DNA of 40,944 bases, taken from IMG/VR virus record IMGVR_UViG_3300043774_001310, positions 1 through 40,944 of that record; one strand, given 5' to 3'. Position numbers and translations under genes: made by a program. A model generated the notes under the pieces. It did no database searches and was not told the DNA's origin. It was given only the letters and a program-made list of their open reading frames with translations. Source of the DNA: a virus. How positions within the stretch are numbered: position 1 is the stretch's first letter; every line of letters starts with the position of its first letter. Positions 18,810 to 27,494 of the stretch are shown piece after piece.

Positions 18810-20831
18810 ATGCCGACACCATCATTTAGTAGATTTGTAAATTTAAGTAATTATTGTGTAGTTGAATATATGTTTGAGCCATTGGGTTCATTGGATTACT
18901 ATACTGACGCTTTTTACGTGCTTAAGAATTCTAACACAGGAACGAATCAGATATACAATACTGATGTGTCTCTCTATTCTACTTCAAATATAAAGGATTT
19001 GACAGTAACTGAGACTCCAAATGGGAGATTTGCATATTTAGATAGTGAAATAAATCCAAACTACACAGAATACGATTCTAATTTAACAGAATCTGTACTT
19101 ACTGGAAATAACGTAGTTATGGATCAAGTCAGATTTCATTTTGTTTCAGGATTTGATTTTAATGACTTTGAAGCTTTAATACTTAACATCACTCATGAGC
19201 AAAATAATGGAGAAAACAATATTTTTGCAAACATTCTTCTTTCTCCTGATACGTATTCAACCCTAATCACATTTAACGACAAGCCTCTTTTTCTATCTAA
19301 CGCATTATATGATAGATATGTTGATATTTGGGTTCCTTCTATTAAGAATATAAATGAGGAATTTGTCACAGCTCCAGTTCAAGCTAATACTTTTGCTGCT
19401 GAAATAACTCCAACTGAGACTTCATATACTGGGCTAGTCTACAATAATCCTTTTTCAATAAAGCTGATTGTTTGTAATAAGAAGCACATATTATATACAA
19501 ATAACACAGAATATGAGACGTTTGAGGCAAATCAAGTATTTGAAGCAACTCTTTCTCAAAGCAATGAATTTGATGGAGTAGGGACAGTTATTCAAGAAGC
19601 GGATACTGGAGATTTTATTGAATTCTTCATGACATTCAATTCAGCTTTTCCTGAAGAACTAATATCTTTGCTTAATAAGAGAAATCCATCTAATGATTGG
19701 ATCATAATACATCAATTAAGCATATTTGAACAAGTTGGAACAAATTTTATTCCAACTGCTCGACAAGTTTTCTTCCAAGAGAGCGGATTTGATGAGCCTA
19801 ACGTATTTAGACCAGTATTAAAATACGCGAATGAAGCAGTTAGCGTTTCAATAGACTATCTAGTTAGATTAACTAACAAGTTAAATGGTGAACAGATAAT
19901 TAGAGAAGGTTCAATAGTCTTAACGAATCCTAAAAAATACGGAAAATCTCTCTTAAATATTCCATTAACTGATCCTCCAACTTCTCATACGGTATACAAT
20001 AAGATAATTAAGAAGGATTTTGAAGCATCTCCTTTATTCGTTGAACCTACTGCTATTGGAGATAGACCTACTCAAACTGGTGGAATTACTGCACCGACTC
20101 CTACGATTACATCGATCATAAAGACAGAGTATGTTCCTATTTTCTTCAGTAACAATAAGATAACTGTTTCAAATAAGAGTGCAATGGTTACATCAACTAG
20201 TGGATTGAAGGAGATAGTATTCGGTCCGAATGCACTCAGATTTATAATTTCGCCCTTTGATAATTTCTTGAAATTTAAGTTTTATACTGAATACAAGACT
20301 GAAACGACGTCGTCTACTGCAAAAATAATTCCGCTTGACTTAAATATCTCAAACACAATATTTAGAATGGTATTTGAAACAGATGCTGGTAAAATTTCAA
20401 TAGATAATATGCAAAGTTCTTTGTATGAAAATCCAGCATCCGGTGAAATTGCATTTAAGATTGCTAAAAAGGATAGTGAAGCAATTATAGCTTCAGTAAA
20501 TAGAACAGTGTATTTCATATCAGTTTCACAAGACGGCACTGAGACTCTTTTATATTCAGGACAATGGAGAAAGCCATCTGAGCAATCCGACGTTGACGCA
20601 GCTGTTGCGGCTGCAAAAGCAGAAGCGGATGAGCGAGATCAATTAGAAAGCAAACTTGAAGAGATAAATCAAAAAATCTCCGATTTAACTGCAAAGTATG
20701 AAAAAGGAAAAGCAATCACACAAACTGTTATTTCTTCAATCAAAGAAGTAGCAGCAGTGCCAGTTGTAAACAAGTTTGGAGTTAAAAAAGCGTCTAAAAT
20801 AAAAACTAACGTAAACAACGCAGGTAAGTAA
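18810..20831 (+). CDS. Large beta-rich virion protein
   Basis: A 673-aa protein predicted to be mainly beta-strand for residues 1-590 with many Phe/Tyr/Asn-rich strands, then a helical, charged tail (VDAAVAAAKAEADERDQLESKLEEIN) with coiled-coil character and a Lys-rich end. Immediately follows the spanin-like gene (10 bp). Length, beta content and a helical attachment end suit a baseplate, neck or fibre-network component. No specific family is recognised. Confidence 0.6.
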   Translation: MPTPSFSRFVNLSNYCVVEYMFEPLGSLDYYTDAFYVLKNSNTGTNQIYNTDVSLYSTSNIKDLTVTETPNGRFAYLDSEINPNYTEYDSNLTESVLTGNNVVMDQVRFHFVSGFDFNDFEALILNITHEQNNGENNIFANILLSPDTYSTLITFNDKPLFLSNALYDRYVDIWVPSIKNINEEFVTAPVQANTFAAEITPTETSYTGLVYNNPFSIKLIVCNKKHILYTNNTEYETFEANQVFEATLSQSNEFDGVGTVIQEADTGDFIEFFMTFNSAFPEELISLLNKRNPSNDWIIIHQLSIFEQVGTNFIPTARQVFFQESGFDEPNVFRPVLKYANEAVSVSIDYLVRLTNKLNGEQIIREGSIVLTNPKKYGKSLLNIPLTDPPTSHTVYNKIIKKDFEASPLFVEPTAIGDRPTQTGGITAPTPTITSIIKTEYVPIFFSNNKITVSNKSAMVTSTSGLKEIVFGPNALRFIISPFDNFLKFKFYTEYKTETTSSTAKIIPLDLNISNTIFRMVFETDAGKISIDNMQSSLYENPASGEIAFKIAKKDSEAIIASVNRTVYFISVSQDGTETLLYSGQWRKPSEQSDVDAAVAAAKAEADERDQLESKLEEINQKISDLTAKYEKGKAITQTVISSIKEVAAVPVVNKFGVKKASKIKTNVNNAGK

Positions 20832-20855
20832 TTCGCATAAAAGTTACTTATTTTT
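20825..20855 (+). terminator. Weak terminator-like hairpin
   Basis: TAAGTAA and TTACTTA form a 7-bp AT-rich stem with a 12-base loop, followed by TTTTT. The stem includes the stop codon of the preceding gene. It lies before the late promoter at 20869. Low stability makes it uncertain. Confidence 0.35.
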
Positions 20856-20868
20856 GAAGTAAAATACA

Positions 20869-20876
20869 GATAAATA
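20869..20876 (+). promoter_or_regulatory. T4-like late promoter
   Basis: GATAAATA followed by a run of nine A. The predicted start near 20882 gives a 13-nt leader to the ATG at 20895. Confidence 0.65.
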
Positions 20877-20894
20877 AAAAAAAAGTAGTACGAA

Positions 20895-22475
20895 ATGAAT
20901 GAATTCGTAAATAAGGTGATCCATGAGCTTAAAACTAATGAATCCATTAAAAATGAGGTTTTAGTTAATGTTATTGCAGAGTCAGCAGTAAAGTCAATGA
21001 GCTTAGGCGAAAATATTTCAAATGTATACGCTGATCTTAAAAACAATTTAAGTAAGCTTAACGAAAATATGAAAGATTCAACTCTTTCAGCCATACTTGA
21101 ACAGTTTAAGCAAAGAGAGTATTCTGATGAGTCAGCAATTGATTTAATAGATAAAGGTGCTAATCTTTCTGCAAAACTAAATGCTATCAAGGAATCTGCT
21201 GGAAATGATCCGATTGTCTTGACTAAGGTTGCACAATTTGAATCTGCTATTTCTTCAGGAACCAAAGAAATTCATCTCTATAATAAATTCATTGAAGTAT
21301 TTGAATCGTACTCGCATAATTCAGCTGCAAAGAAAGCAGTTGCTAATGTTAAAAAATACTTGAATGAAAACCTTTCAAAAGTTTTAGTGATGAATACTAT
21401 TTTTGAAATGGAGAAATTTCCAATGTATGCATCAGCTGTTTCTGAACTTCGTAAGATGGTTATCAATGAGACATATAGCGCAGACATACTTAAAGTTAAA
21501 TTTAATTCTGAAATTCCAGCGATAAATTCTCTAGTTTCAGAATTGAGAGTGTTTGAAGCAAATCAGCTTGGTTACTTTACTTTAGGCGAAGGCAATATTG
21601 ATACTCAAGTTAGAAACGTTATTGCACCAGCACTAAGAACAAACGAAGGTCGCTTAATCGTAATGCATGACAATAGATTTTTAGCTATTTCAGAAGGAAA
21701 GAATCTTGATGGAACTGAGAAAGAAGTTCACGTTAATGAGAACTTTAAGATCGCTACTATTAATCCTGAGCACATTGCATCAACTCATTCTAATTTCTAT
21801 AAAGTCTGTGAATCATACTTCACGTTAGGATTTAAAGCTAATTCTAATGGGACAGGCGTTGAGTCATCAACCATCAAGAATTTTAAGATCGGATTTAGAG
21901 TGAACGAAAGCAAATCAATTGATTTGTACTTAAACGATACTAAAATAGATTCTCCGGAAAAGATTAAATTAGATGAAGCTCTTGCATTAGAGTCAAATGC
22001 TACTAAATCTCACGTATCAAACGTTTTCAATAATCTATCAAGCATCTTTAATTTTGAATTCATCAAGGAAATTTCAAACGATAGAACTTTGGCAGAATCC
22101 TTAGTTTTTAATCTAGGTGATAAGTATTATGTTTGTGAAAAATCAAATGTTTCAGAAAGAATTTGGACTCCAGTTAATGAGCATCAAATGTATGAATTTT
22201 TCATGAGCAAATACCAATACGATATCAGTCCTATTTTCAAAGTTAAGATTGAAGAGTCTGTTGAAAAGATTAAAGCAATTGAAGAGAAGAAGTCTAGCAT
22301 TTTGACAGATGTTGAAAAATTAGAGCAAACTATCTCAAAACTTCAAGAAGCATTATCTAACTCTGAAATTGAACAAGAGGATTACAATAAATTGACTAGC
22401 ATCAAGTCAGGATTAGAAGAAGCAATCGTTGAGATGAAAAATGAATATGTTTCTTTAGAGTTATCTAAAAAGTAA
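20895..22475 (+). CDS. Probable virion protein with C-terminal coiled coil
   Basis: A 526-aa protein: helical N-terminal third (residues 1-190), a mixed alpha/beta middle (~215-330, around YFTLGEGNIDTQVRNVIAPA and LIVMHDNRFLAI) and a long C-terminal coiled coil (~445-526). It has its own late promoter and is followed by a strong terminator, so it is a single-gene late unit. High expression would be expected. A head, core or decoration role is possible, but no family is recognised. Confidence 0.6.
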   Translation: MNEFVNKVIHELKTNESIKNEVLVNVIAESAVKSMSLGENISNVYADLKNNLSKLNENMKDSTLSAILEQFKQREYSDESAIDLIDKGANLSAKLNAIKESAGNDPIVLTKVAQFESAISSGTKEIHLYNKFIEVFESYSHNSAAKKAVANVKKYLNENLSKVLVMNTIFEMEKFPMYASAVSELRKMVINETYSADILKVKFNSEIPAINSLVSELRVFEANQLGYFTLGEGNIDTQVRNVIAPALRTNEGRLIVMHDNRFLAISEGKNLDGTEKEVHVNENFKIATINPEHIASTHSNFYKVCESYFTLGFKANSNGTGVESSTIKNFKIGFRVNESKSIDLYLNDTKIDSPEKIKLDEALALESNATKSHVSNVFNNLSSIFNFEFIKEISNDRTLAESLVFNLGDKYYVCEKSNVSERIWTPVNEHQMYEFFMSKYQYDISPIFKVKIEESVEKIKAIEEKKSSILTDVEKLEQTISKLQEALSNSEIEQEDYNKLTSIKSGLEEAIVEMKNEYVSLELSKK

Positions 22476-22499
22476 TAAACTGCTAATATTTAATAATTT

Positions 22500-22525
22500 A
22501 AAGCTCCCAAATGGGAGCTTTTTTA
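22500..22525 (+). terminator. Strong intrinsic terminator
   Basis: An 8-bp GC-rich stem (AAGCTCCC and GGGAGCTT), four-base loop AAAT, then TTTT. It closes the late unit before the methyltransferase operon. Confidence 0.9.
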
Positions 22526-22538
22526 ATTTAGTAGAAAA

Positions 22539-22560
22539 GTTTAGTATATTTACATCAATC
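22539..22560 (+). promoter_or_regulatory. Possible early/middle promoter of the modification-type operon
   Basis: TTTAGTATATTTACATC lies ~25 bp before the methyltransferase ATG. An almost identical TTTAGTATATTTCTTTC stands before the DNA ligase gene at 36969. TATATTT partly fits the Bacteroidota -7 element TAnnTTTG. No late-promoter core is present here. Confidence 0.45.
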
Positions 22561-22578
22561 GTAAACAAATAAAAGTTA

Positions 22579-23382
22579 ATGGATACTAGACTAGACTTCA
22601 AAACCGCCGAAAAAATTGGCATGCTTGAAAAAATTGATTGGAAAACAAAGTACGGAACTTTCAAGTTCTATGTCAGAAAGGGCATGCAGGAAGTACAATA
22701 CAATGTTGGAACGAATGTTTCAAAAAACCCAAATAGTGGAGAATATGTAAAGCCTTTTACTTCTCCGATGTTTGGAGAACCGCTCAATGTAAATGAGGTC
22801 CTGGATCAAGAGGATACATGGTTAGACATCGGTGGACATATGGGATTCTTTGCTGCGCGTATGTTGAAACAGTTCCCTAAAATTAAGAAGATTTACGCAT
22901 ACGAGGCCCTTCCCCATAACATGAGCTTTGGGATACAGAACATTAAAGAAAATGGAATGGAAGGGTCCTGCGAGTTCATCCAAAAGGCGATCGTTCCTGA
23001 TAATCAGGACAATGTTGAGTTCTTTATTTCAACTGACTCTGGCAAGCATTCAATTGTTCCTATTCGAGGTAGAGAAAAAATCAATGTTCCAGCTATCAAC
23101 ATAAATGAAGCTATCAAGAAGCACAATATTACTGCTTTTAAGATGGATGTTGAAGGAGCGGAATATGAGTTGATTAAAGCGATTGAAGATTGGTCAAATA
23201 TTCGAATCGCAGTAGTTGAATGGCACTTTATGTATCGCCCAAATAAGAACAACAGAGTTCCTCGTTTTCAGGAGATGATGGAAATATTTAATGCAAATTT
23301 CGATACTGTTCGAGTAATTCCAAATGTTGAACATGGAAAGTACTTCATCACTCATTTCGTCGGAATTAAGACTGGAAAATAG
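22579..23382 (+). CDS. FkbM-type SAM-dependent methyltransferase
   Basis: A 267-aa protein with a Rossmann methyltransferase core: motif I LDIGGHMGFF (~82-91), the acidic end of strand 2 in YAYEALPHN (~107-114) and KMDVEGAE (~188-195), which is the hallmark of FkbM-family enzymes. FkbM proteins usually methylate hydroxyls of sugars or polyketides. In a phage the target might be a glycan, a modified base or a lipid. It heads an operon in which the DNA glycosylase start lies inside its 3' end (59-bp overlap). It is preceded by a terminator and a non-late promoter, so it is probably expressed earlier than its structural neighbours. Confidence 0.85.
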   Translation: MDTRLDFKTAEKIGMLEKIDWKTKYGTFKFYVRKGMQEVQYNVGTNVSKNPNSGEYVKPFTSPMFGEPLNVNEVLDQEDTWLDIGGHMGFFAARMLKQFPKIKKIYAYEALPHNMSFGIQNIKENGMEGSCEFIQKAIVPDNQDNVEFFISTDSGKHSIVPIRGREKINVPAININEAIKKHNITAFKMDVEGAEYELIKAIEDWSNIRIAVVEWHFMYRPNKNNRVPRFQEMMEIFNANFDTVRVIPNVEHGKYFITHFVGIKTGK

Positions 23383-23782
23383 TCCATACCTTCTTCTGCA
23401 GGAGATTTATAGAGATGATCCTTGGAAGATGCTGATATGCTGCATCTTTCTAAATTGTACTAAACGCTCACAGGTTGATGCAATTCGAGATCAATTCTTC
23501 TCAAAGTATCCTAATGCGCACGCAGCTGAAAATGCAGAAGCTAGTGAAATCGCTGAATTGATAAGCTCCTTAGGTTTTAAGAATCGAAGGACTCGATCAA
23601 TTCAGCGATTTTCTACAGATTGGATCGATAGAAAAAGTGACGATGTGTCACAGTTGTATGGAATTGGAAAATACGCTAATGATTCATGGCAAATATTTCA
23701 ATTGGGCAATCTGCAAGTTGAACCTACTGATGGTGTTCTTAAGAAGTATTTAGAATGGGCAAAAACAAAAGTTAACACTTGA
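23324..23782 (+). CDS. MBD4-like HhH-GPD DNA glycosylase
   Basis: A 152-aa helix-hairpin-helix glycosylase domain standing alone. Residues 33-45 (PWKMLICCIFLNC) match the first helix of MBD4's catalytic domain (PWKLLVATIFLNR), the hairpin LYGIGKYANDSWQIF (111-125) matches LYGIGKYGNDSYRIF, and Asp136 in EPTDGVLKKYLEW matches the catalytic Asp in HPEDHKLNKYHDW. MBD4 removes T or 5-substituted uracils opposite G, so this enzyme probably excises a thymine-like or modified pyrimidine. There is no Fe-S cluster cysteine set, unlike EndoIII or MutY. ATG at 23324 is used (23333 is an alternative); no start exists after the methyltransferase stop that keeps the first helix. Homology recalled by eye. 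Confidence 0.82.
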   Translation: MLNMESTSSLISSELRLENSPYLLLQEIYRDDPWKMLICCIFLNCTKRSQVDAIRDQFFSKYPNAHAAENAEASEIAELISSLGFKNRRTRSIQRFSTDWIDRKSDDVSQLYGIGKYANDSWQIFQLGNLQVEPTDGVLKKYLEWAKTKVNT

Positions 23783-23794
23783 GTATAATATATT

Positions 23795-24829
23795 ATGAAA
23801 GCTCTATACGCATATTTTGGATTACTTGATTTACATAAAGTAGATTCTCCAGGTCACAGTTTCTATCAACTTGGATTACTAGATCAAATCAAGTACAACT
23901 TCATGGATGATGACACAAAGTTTGACTTCTTCTCATACTATCCAGAAGTATTACAAACCAGCGAATTCCCAAAATATCCAAATACTGCACTCGGAGAAGT
24001 GTTTAACAGATATGCAGAATCCCTTTTAAATCAATACTGCATACCGCTTACGAATATGATCGATGCGATTGAAAATAGAGAGTATGATACTCTTTTTTTA
24101 AAAGCTAGATTTAGAAATCTCTCAACTTTAACTAAGAAGTGGAAAGATACTCATATATTTGAAACAATTATTGAGACGGCGCTCAATGCTGGTAATACTA
24201 AAGATAAGATAGTGGTCTTAGACACAGACATGTCGCTATCTCAGGATTTTTCAGAACGATATTCAAAATACTGCACAATCCAATTAGCTAGCGTCGCATG
24301 TAGCGAAAGGTTCATATTAGATTGCGCAAAGGTCCACCTGTCATCAATTGATGATAGAAAAACAGCATCAGTGTTTTATGGAAATGTTGATACTTCGAAC
24401 TATAAAGCAGGTAATGAAAAGAGCAAAATACTTACAGAAATATTAGTTAGGACTACTGATTTTTCAGATCTTTCAATAATTGTAAAAGAAGGAAGCGTTC
24501 CGATTAAATCAGAAGATATTGAATATATTGCTAGAAACAATCGATCACATATTTGGGAAACTCTTGAGAATTCAAGAATAATGATCAATGTGAGCAAAGA
24601 TAAGTATGATTCTGAGAAATTTATTCCAGCTAGAGTATATGAAGCTCTGATATTTGGAATGATTCCTGTTTCCTATAAATTTGAATGGCTATGCGAAACT
24701 TTTTCATTCTCTAATGAGCTCGACTATATTGAAATACTAAAGTATCTTATTGAAATAGATTCTGAAGATTTCAAAAAAGCTTATAAATTCTACATAAATA
24801 AATTTATAGAGAATGTATATGGCACCTGA
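23795..24829 (+). CDS. GT-B-like glycosyltransferase
   Basis: A 344-aa protein with a C-terminal nucleotide-sugar-binding motif typical of GT-B enzymes (EKFIPARVYEALIFGMIPVSY, near residues 270-292, with the Glu-Ala-Leu turn) after a region NSRIMINVSKDKY; the N-terminus MKALYAYFGLLDLHKV with DSPGHS is a Rossmann-like start. It may transfer a sugar to DNA bases, as T4 alpha- and beta-glucosyltransferases do, or to a host glycan. It sits 12 bp after the glycosylase gene and overlaps the next small gene. The DNA-modifying reading depends on the neighbours and is inference. Confidence 0.6.
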   Translation: MKALYAYFGLLDLHKVDSPGHSFYQLGLLDQIKYNFMDDDTKFDFFSYYPEVLQTSEFPKYPNTALGEVFNRYAESLLNQYCIPLTNMIDAIENREYDTLFLKARFRNLSTLTKKWKDTHIFETIIETALNAGNTKDKIVVLDTDMSLSQDFSERYSKYCTIQLASVACSERFILDCAKVHLSSIDDRKTASVFYGNVDTSNYKAGNEKSKILTEILVRTTDFSDLSIIVKEGSVPIKSEDIEYIARNNRSHIWETLENSRIMINVSKDKYDSEKFIPARVYEALIFGMIPVSYKFEWLCETFSFSNELDYIEILKYLIEIDSEDFKKAYKFYINKFIENVYGT

Positions 24830-25031
24830 GTTGAACGAATTGATTTTTTACTATATCCGACTTTATGAAAAGGCGGAAAGAGTTATACTGAGTTGTAAAT
24901 CGCTAGCTCATGTAAAAGCAGCTAAGAGATACTGCCATTTATACTTTAAAGTAACTGGCGATTTTGAATCATTCACTGAACTATATCATAAATTGCTAGG
25001 CGTAGAATCAAAGATCGTGTCTCCCAATTAA
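24813..25031 (+). CDS. Small helical protein of unknown function
   Basis: A 72-aa protein overlapping the glycosyltransferase stop by 17 bp (or 11 if the second ATG at 24819 is used). It is helical with aromatic residues (LIFYYIRLYEKAERVILSCK, then CHLYFKVTGDFESFTELYHKLL). It is the last gene of the methyltransferase operon and precedes a late promoter. A partner of the upstream enzymes is possible; no family is recognised. Confidence 0.6.
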   Translation: MYMAPELNELIFYYIRLYEKAERVILSCKSLAHVKAAKRYCHLYFKVTGDFESFTELYHKLLGVESKIVSPN

Positions 25032-25052
25032 TTTAAGAGTGTGCAACATTTA

Positions 25053-25060
25053 GATAAATA
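25053..25060 (+). promoter_or_regulatory. T4-like late promoter, near-leaderless
   Basis: GATAAATAATAAAA runs straight into the ATG at 25067. With T4 spacing transcription would start at 25066, giving a one-base leader. Confidence 0.65.
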
Positions 25061-25066
25061 ATAAAA

Positions 25067-27010
25067 ATGTTGTCACAAAAAATGAAGTACGTAAAGCCGT
25101 ATCTTTCTGAGTTAGATAGTTTTTCTATTATAAATTCTGCACTTTCTGAGCATGCTCTAAAAATAGAGGAAAGTTTAGATTTCTCTAATTTCATGAGAGA
25201 AATAAATCTTCTTGATAAAATAGAAAAAGCTATTCCAGAAGCGCTACGTTTCGATTTAGAATTAGATTTAGTTCTATCTAGACAATCGAATAAGATTACA
25301 GAGTATTATAAAAGTCTACAAAGCGGAAGAAATTCTCTTTTAGAGAGTGCACAAGCTAAAGTAAATTCTACTCAGATTCAAGAAGCTATTACAAAATTAA
25401 AAAAATTAGCTTCTTCTGGACAACTAAATGAAAGTATTTGGGATATTAAAGTACCTAAACAACCTGAAGTTGCAACTGCATCTGTGCCTGCAGAAACGGC
25501 TGATATTAAAACAGCAAGCGCAGATGCGAGTCATTTTGACGCAGCAGTCAACAGTGATGCAGGTCTTAGTGGAGAATCAGGTGGTCTTTGGGGATCAATT
25601 AAATCCTTGCTATCTGCTTTAACTGAGGGAGGTTCTCCAATCGGAATAGTTCACTTAATTTTAGATCTGGTCGGTCTTTTTGGAGATTTCTTGGGACCAG
25701 CTCTACCTATTGGGCTTATCGCAGACATACTTAATGGATTGATCTATTTGTATAGAGCGTATACTGCCGAAGACGAAGAAAAGAAGACTGAACGCTATAT
25801 ACTTGCTGCAATATCGTTGATAGCGGCAGTTATACCAGTAGCTGGAGACGTTCTTAAAGGATTTAAGGGAGTAGCATCACCTGCAGGTAAAGTATTATAT
25901 GCTTCTGCAAAAGGAGCTAAGGTTGAAGAAGAGGCATTGAAGGTAATGGCAACTCTTCCAGGCAAACAAAAGAATTTGTTTGCAAGATTTATGGAATACT
26001 TAGCTAAAACAATAGGGCCAGCCTTAGCTAAAATCTCTTCTCTTCTTGAAATGTTTTTTAAGAATTTTTTAGGAAAGATTACATCATATATTCCAATTAT
26101 TGGAGGACCGTTAAGTAAATTTTTTGACAATATTGCGGCCGCTTGTGCAAAATTCACAAAGCAAATGGATCCTATTAAAGGATTAGGAAATTTAACAGAA
26201 GCAGCAGCTGAACTTTCTGTTAAAAATGCTGAGCAATTTATGAAATCTGCGTCAAAAGCAATGGACGAAGGCGCTGAAATAATAAAAAGCGGTGATTCGA
26301 TTATTATTAAGAATGCGGACGGTTCTATTGAGAAGTTTGCAATAGAGGATTTCGCAAATGCCGCTGCATACAGCAAGAAATTTCCAGATGGTCCAATGGC
26401 CGACTATTTTAAGAAGGGAGGAGCTGGAGAAGCAGCGGCTGCTGATTATTATATCAATCTGTCTAAACTATCAAAGGGAGCAGGCGCAGGAAATATTGTT
26501 GGAAAAACTATAAATTTTGGAATAGCAAGTTTAGTGTTTAGCCAAAAAGGAATAGCATTTTTAGCAAAGCAGATAGTAAAACTAATGTTTTCAAAAGAAC
26601 TTGCAGAAGCTACTGGAGAAACTGAAAGCTCTACTTTTGCAGGAACAGCCGTTCAAGATCTAATGGATAAACGCTTTAAAGAGATGCGAGAAAAAAATCC
26701 AGATTTTAGATATGGTCCAGTTCTAATAGAAGACGGCCTTCGAGATGATGAGTTTTATAAAGCATTAGTCGATCAACAGAATTATTACGCAGATAGGACA
26801 GGATTACCTCATATCATCCCAGTTGCATACTTTAATGGAAAAGAAGCTGGTGAAGATATACCAGAAGATGTAGATCTGTTGATGTCTACTATGTACTCTC
26901 CAATTGAAATTGAAAAGATGGAGGAAACCATGAATAAAACTCGTAGTAATACATCTGAAAGCGTATCGTTCAAGAGAATATTAAGCTACGCTGATTTTTT
27001 AAAGAAATAA
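25067..27010 (+). CDS. Large virion-type protein with pretoxin-like hydrophobic region
   Basis: A 647-aa protein. Residues 1-125 are helical and charged, with SGQLNES at 118-123, a hydrophobic-Asn-Glu site like the presumed processing sites on neighbouring proteins. Residues ~130-180 are Ala/Ser-rich. Residues ~190-230 and 244-270 are strongly hydrophobic helices ending IPVAGDVLKGFKG, similar in style to the membrane-like segment that precedes toxin domains in polymorphic toxins. The rest is helical with a C-terminus reading SFKRILSYADFLKK. This could be a head-carried protein that crosses or forms a pore in the host membrane during injection. That is inference; no family is recognised. Confidence 0.5.
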   Translation: MLSQKMKYVKPYLSELDSFSIINSALSEHALKIEESLDFSNFMREINLLDKIEKAIPEALRFDLELDLVLSRQSNKITEYYKSLQSGRNSLLESAQAKVNSTQIQEAITKLKKLASSGQLNESIWDIKVPKQPEVATASVPAETADIKTASADASHFDAAVNSDAGLSGESGGLWGSIKSLLSALTEGGSPIGIVHLILDLVGLFGDFLGPALPIGLIADILNGLIYLYRAYTAEDEEKKTERYILAAISLIAAVIPVAGDVLKGFKGVASPAGKVLYASAKGAKVEEEALKVMATLPGKQKNLFARFMEYLAKTIGPALAKISSLLEMFFKNFLGKITSYIPIIGGPLSKFFDNIAAACAKFTKQMDPIKGLGNLTEAAAELSVKNAEQFMKSASKAMDEGAEIIKSGDSIIIKNADGSIEKFAIEDFANAAAYSKKFPDGPMADYFKKGGAGEAAAADYYINLSKLSKGAGAGNIVGKTINFGIASLVFSQKGIAFLAKQIVKLMFSKELAEATGETESSTFAGTAVQDLMDKRFKEMREKNPDFRYGPVLIEDGLRDDEFYKALVDQQNYYADRTGLPHIIPVAYFNGKEAGEDIPEDVDLLMSTMYSPIEIEKMEETMNKTRSNTSESVSFKRILSYADFLKK

Positions 27011-27011
27011 T

Positions 27012-27314
27012 ATGAAACTGACTTCGGAATTTCAGCCTATTCGTGATTGGGCTGAAGAAAAGGGCATCTATTTAAGAGGAGATGCAAAAACTCAATTTGT
27101 TAAACTACTTGAGGAAGTTGGAGAACTTTCTCAATCCATCTTAAAGCAAAATGATCTTGAATTCAAGGATGCAATAGGAGACTGTGTAGTTGTTTTAACA
27201 AACCTTGCAAAGCTGAATGGGTACAACATCGAAGACTGCATAAATTCAGCGTATGAAGTTATAGAAAAAAGAAAAGGTTCCATGAAAAACGGAACCTTTG
27301 TCAAAGAAGAATAA
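27012..27314 (+). CDS. MazG-type nucleotide pyrophosphohydrolase
   Basis: A 100-aa protein of the all-alpha NTP-PPase fold: EEVGE at residues ~34-38 is the metal-binding Glu-Glu-x-x-Glu helix and DAIGDCVVVL at ~53-62 supplies the second acidic pair. These enzymes hydrolyse (d)NTPs or alarmone-type nucleotides to monophosphates, and many phages carry one to reshape nucleotide pools or starvation signalling. It starts 1 bp after the preceding gene and ends exactly where a convergent small gene ends (27315). Confidence 0.9.
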   Translation: MKLTSEFQPIRDWAEEKGIYLRGDAKTQFVKLLEEVGELSQSILKQNDLEFKDAIGDCVVVLTNLAKLNGYNIEDCINSAYEVIEKRKGSMKNGTFVKEE

Positions 27315-27491
27315 TTACTTCTTCTTTCTTCTAGTATATTTTCTCTTTTTAGGCTTTTTGCTATCTTCAATAGACTTGATGAGAAATGCTAATGCTTCAG
27401 GTGAAGGTCGTTCTGCATAATTTGAAAAATCCGAGTCATTCTCTTCTTTTTTAAATAAACTCTTTATCTTTTTCCAAATTAAGGTTAACAT
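27315..27491 (-). CDS. Small very basic protein
   Basis: A 58-aa minus-strand protein starting at ATG 27491, 3 bp after the stop of the 508-aa gene, and ending one base from the MazG stop. Its N-terminus is MLTLIWKKIKSLFKKEEND and its C-terminus is very basic (KKPKKRKYTRRKKK). The tight spacing on both sides supports it being real. The basic tail would suit DNA binding inside the head, but no family is recognised. Confidence 0.6.
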   Translation of the reverse strand: MLTLIWKKIKSLFKKEENDSDFSNYAERPSPEALAFLIKSIEDSKKPKKRKYTRRKKK

Positions 27492-27494
27492 ATA

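Noticed and set aside
20669-21265. A 198-codon minus-strand open frame across an intergenic gap
   Set aside because: It crosses the late promoter at 20869 and covers the ends of two well-supported plus-strand genes; no start signal on that strand.
25795-26376. A 193-codon minus-strand open frame
   Set aside because: It lies fully inside the 647-aa plus-strand gene that has its own promoter; its composition reads like the shadow of an Ala/Gly-rich gene.
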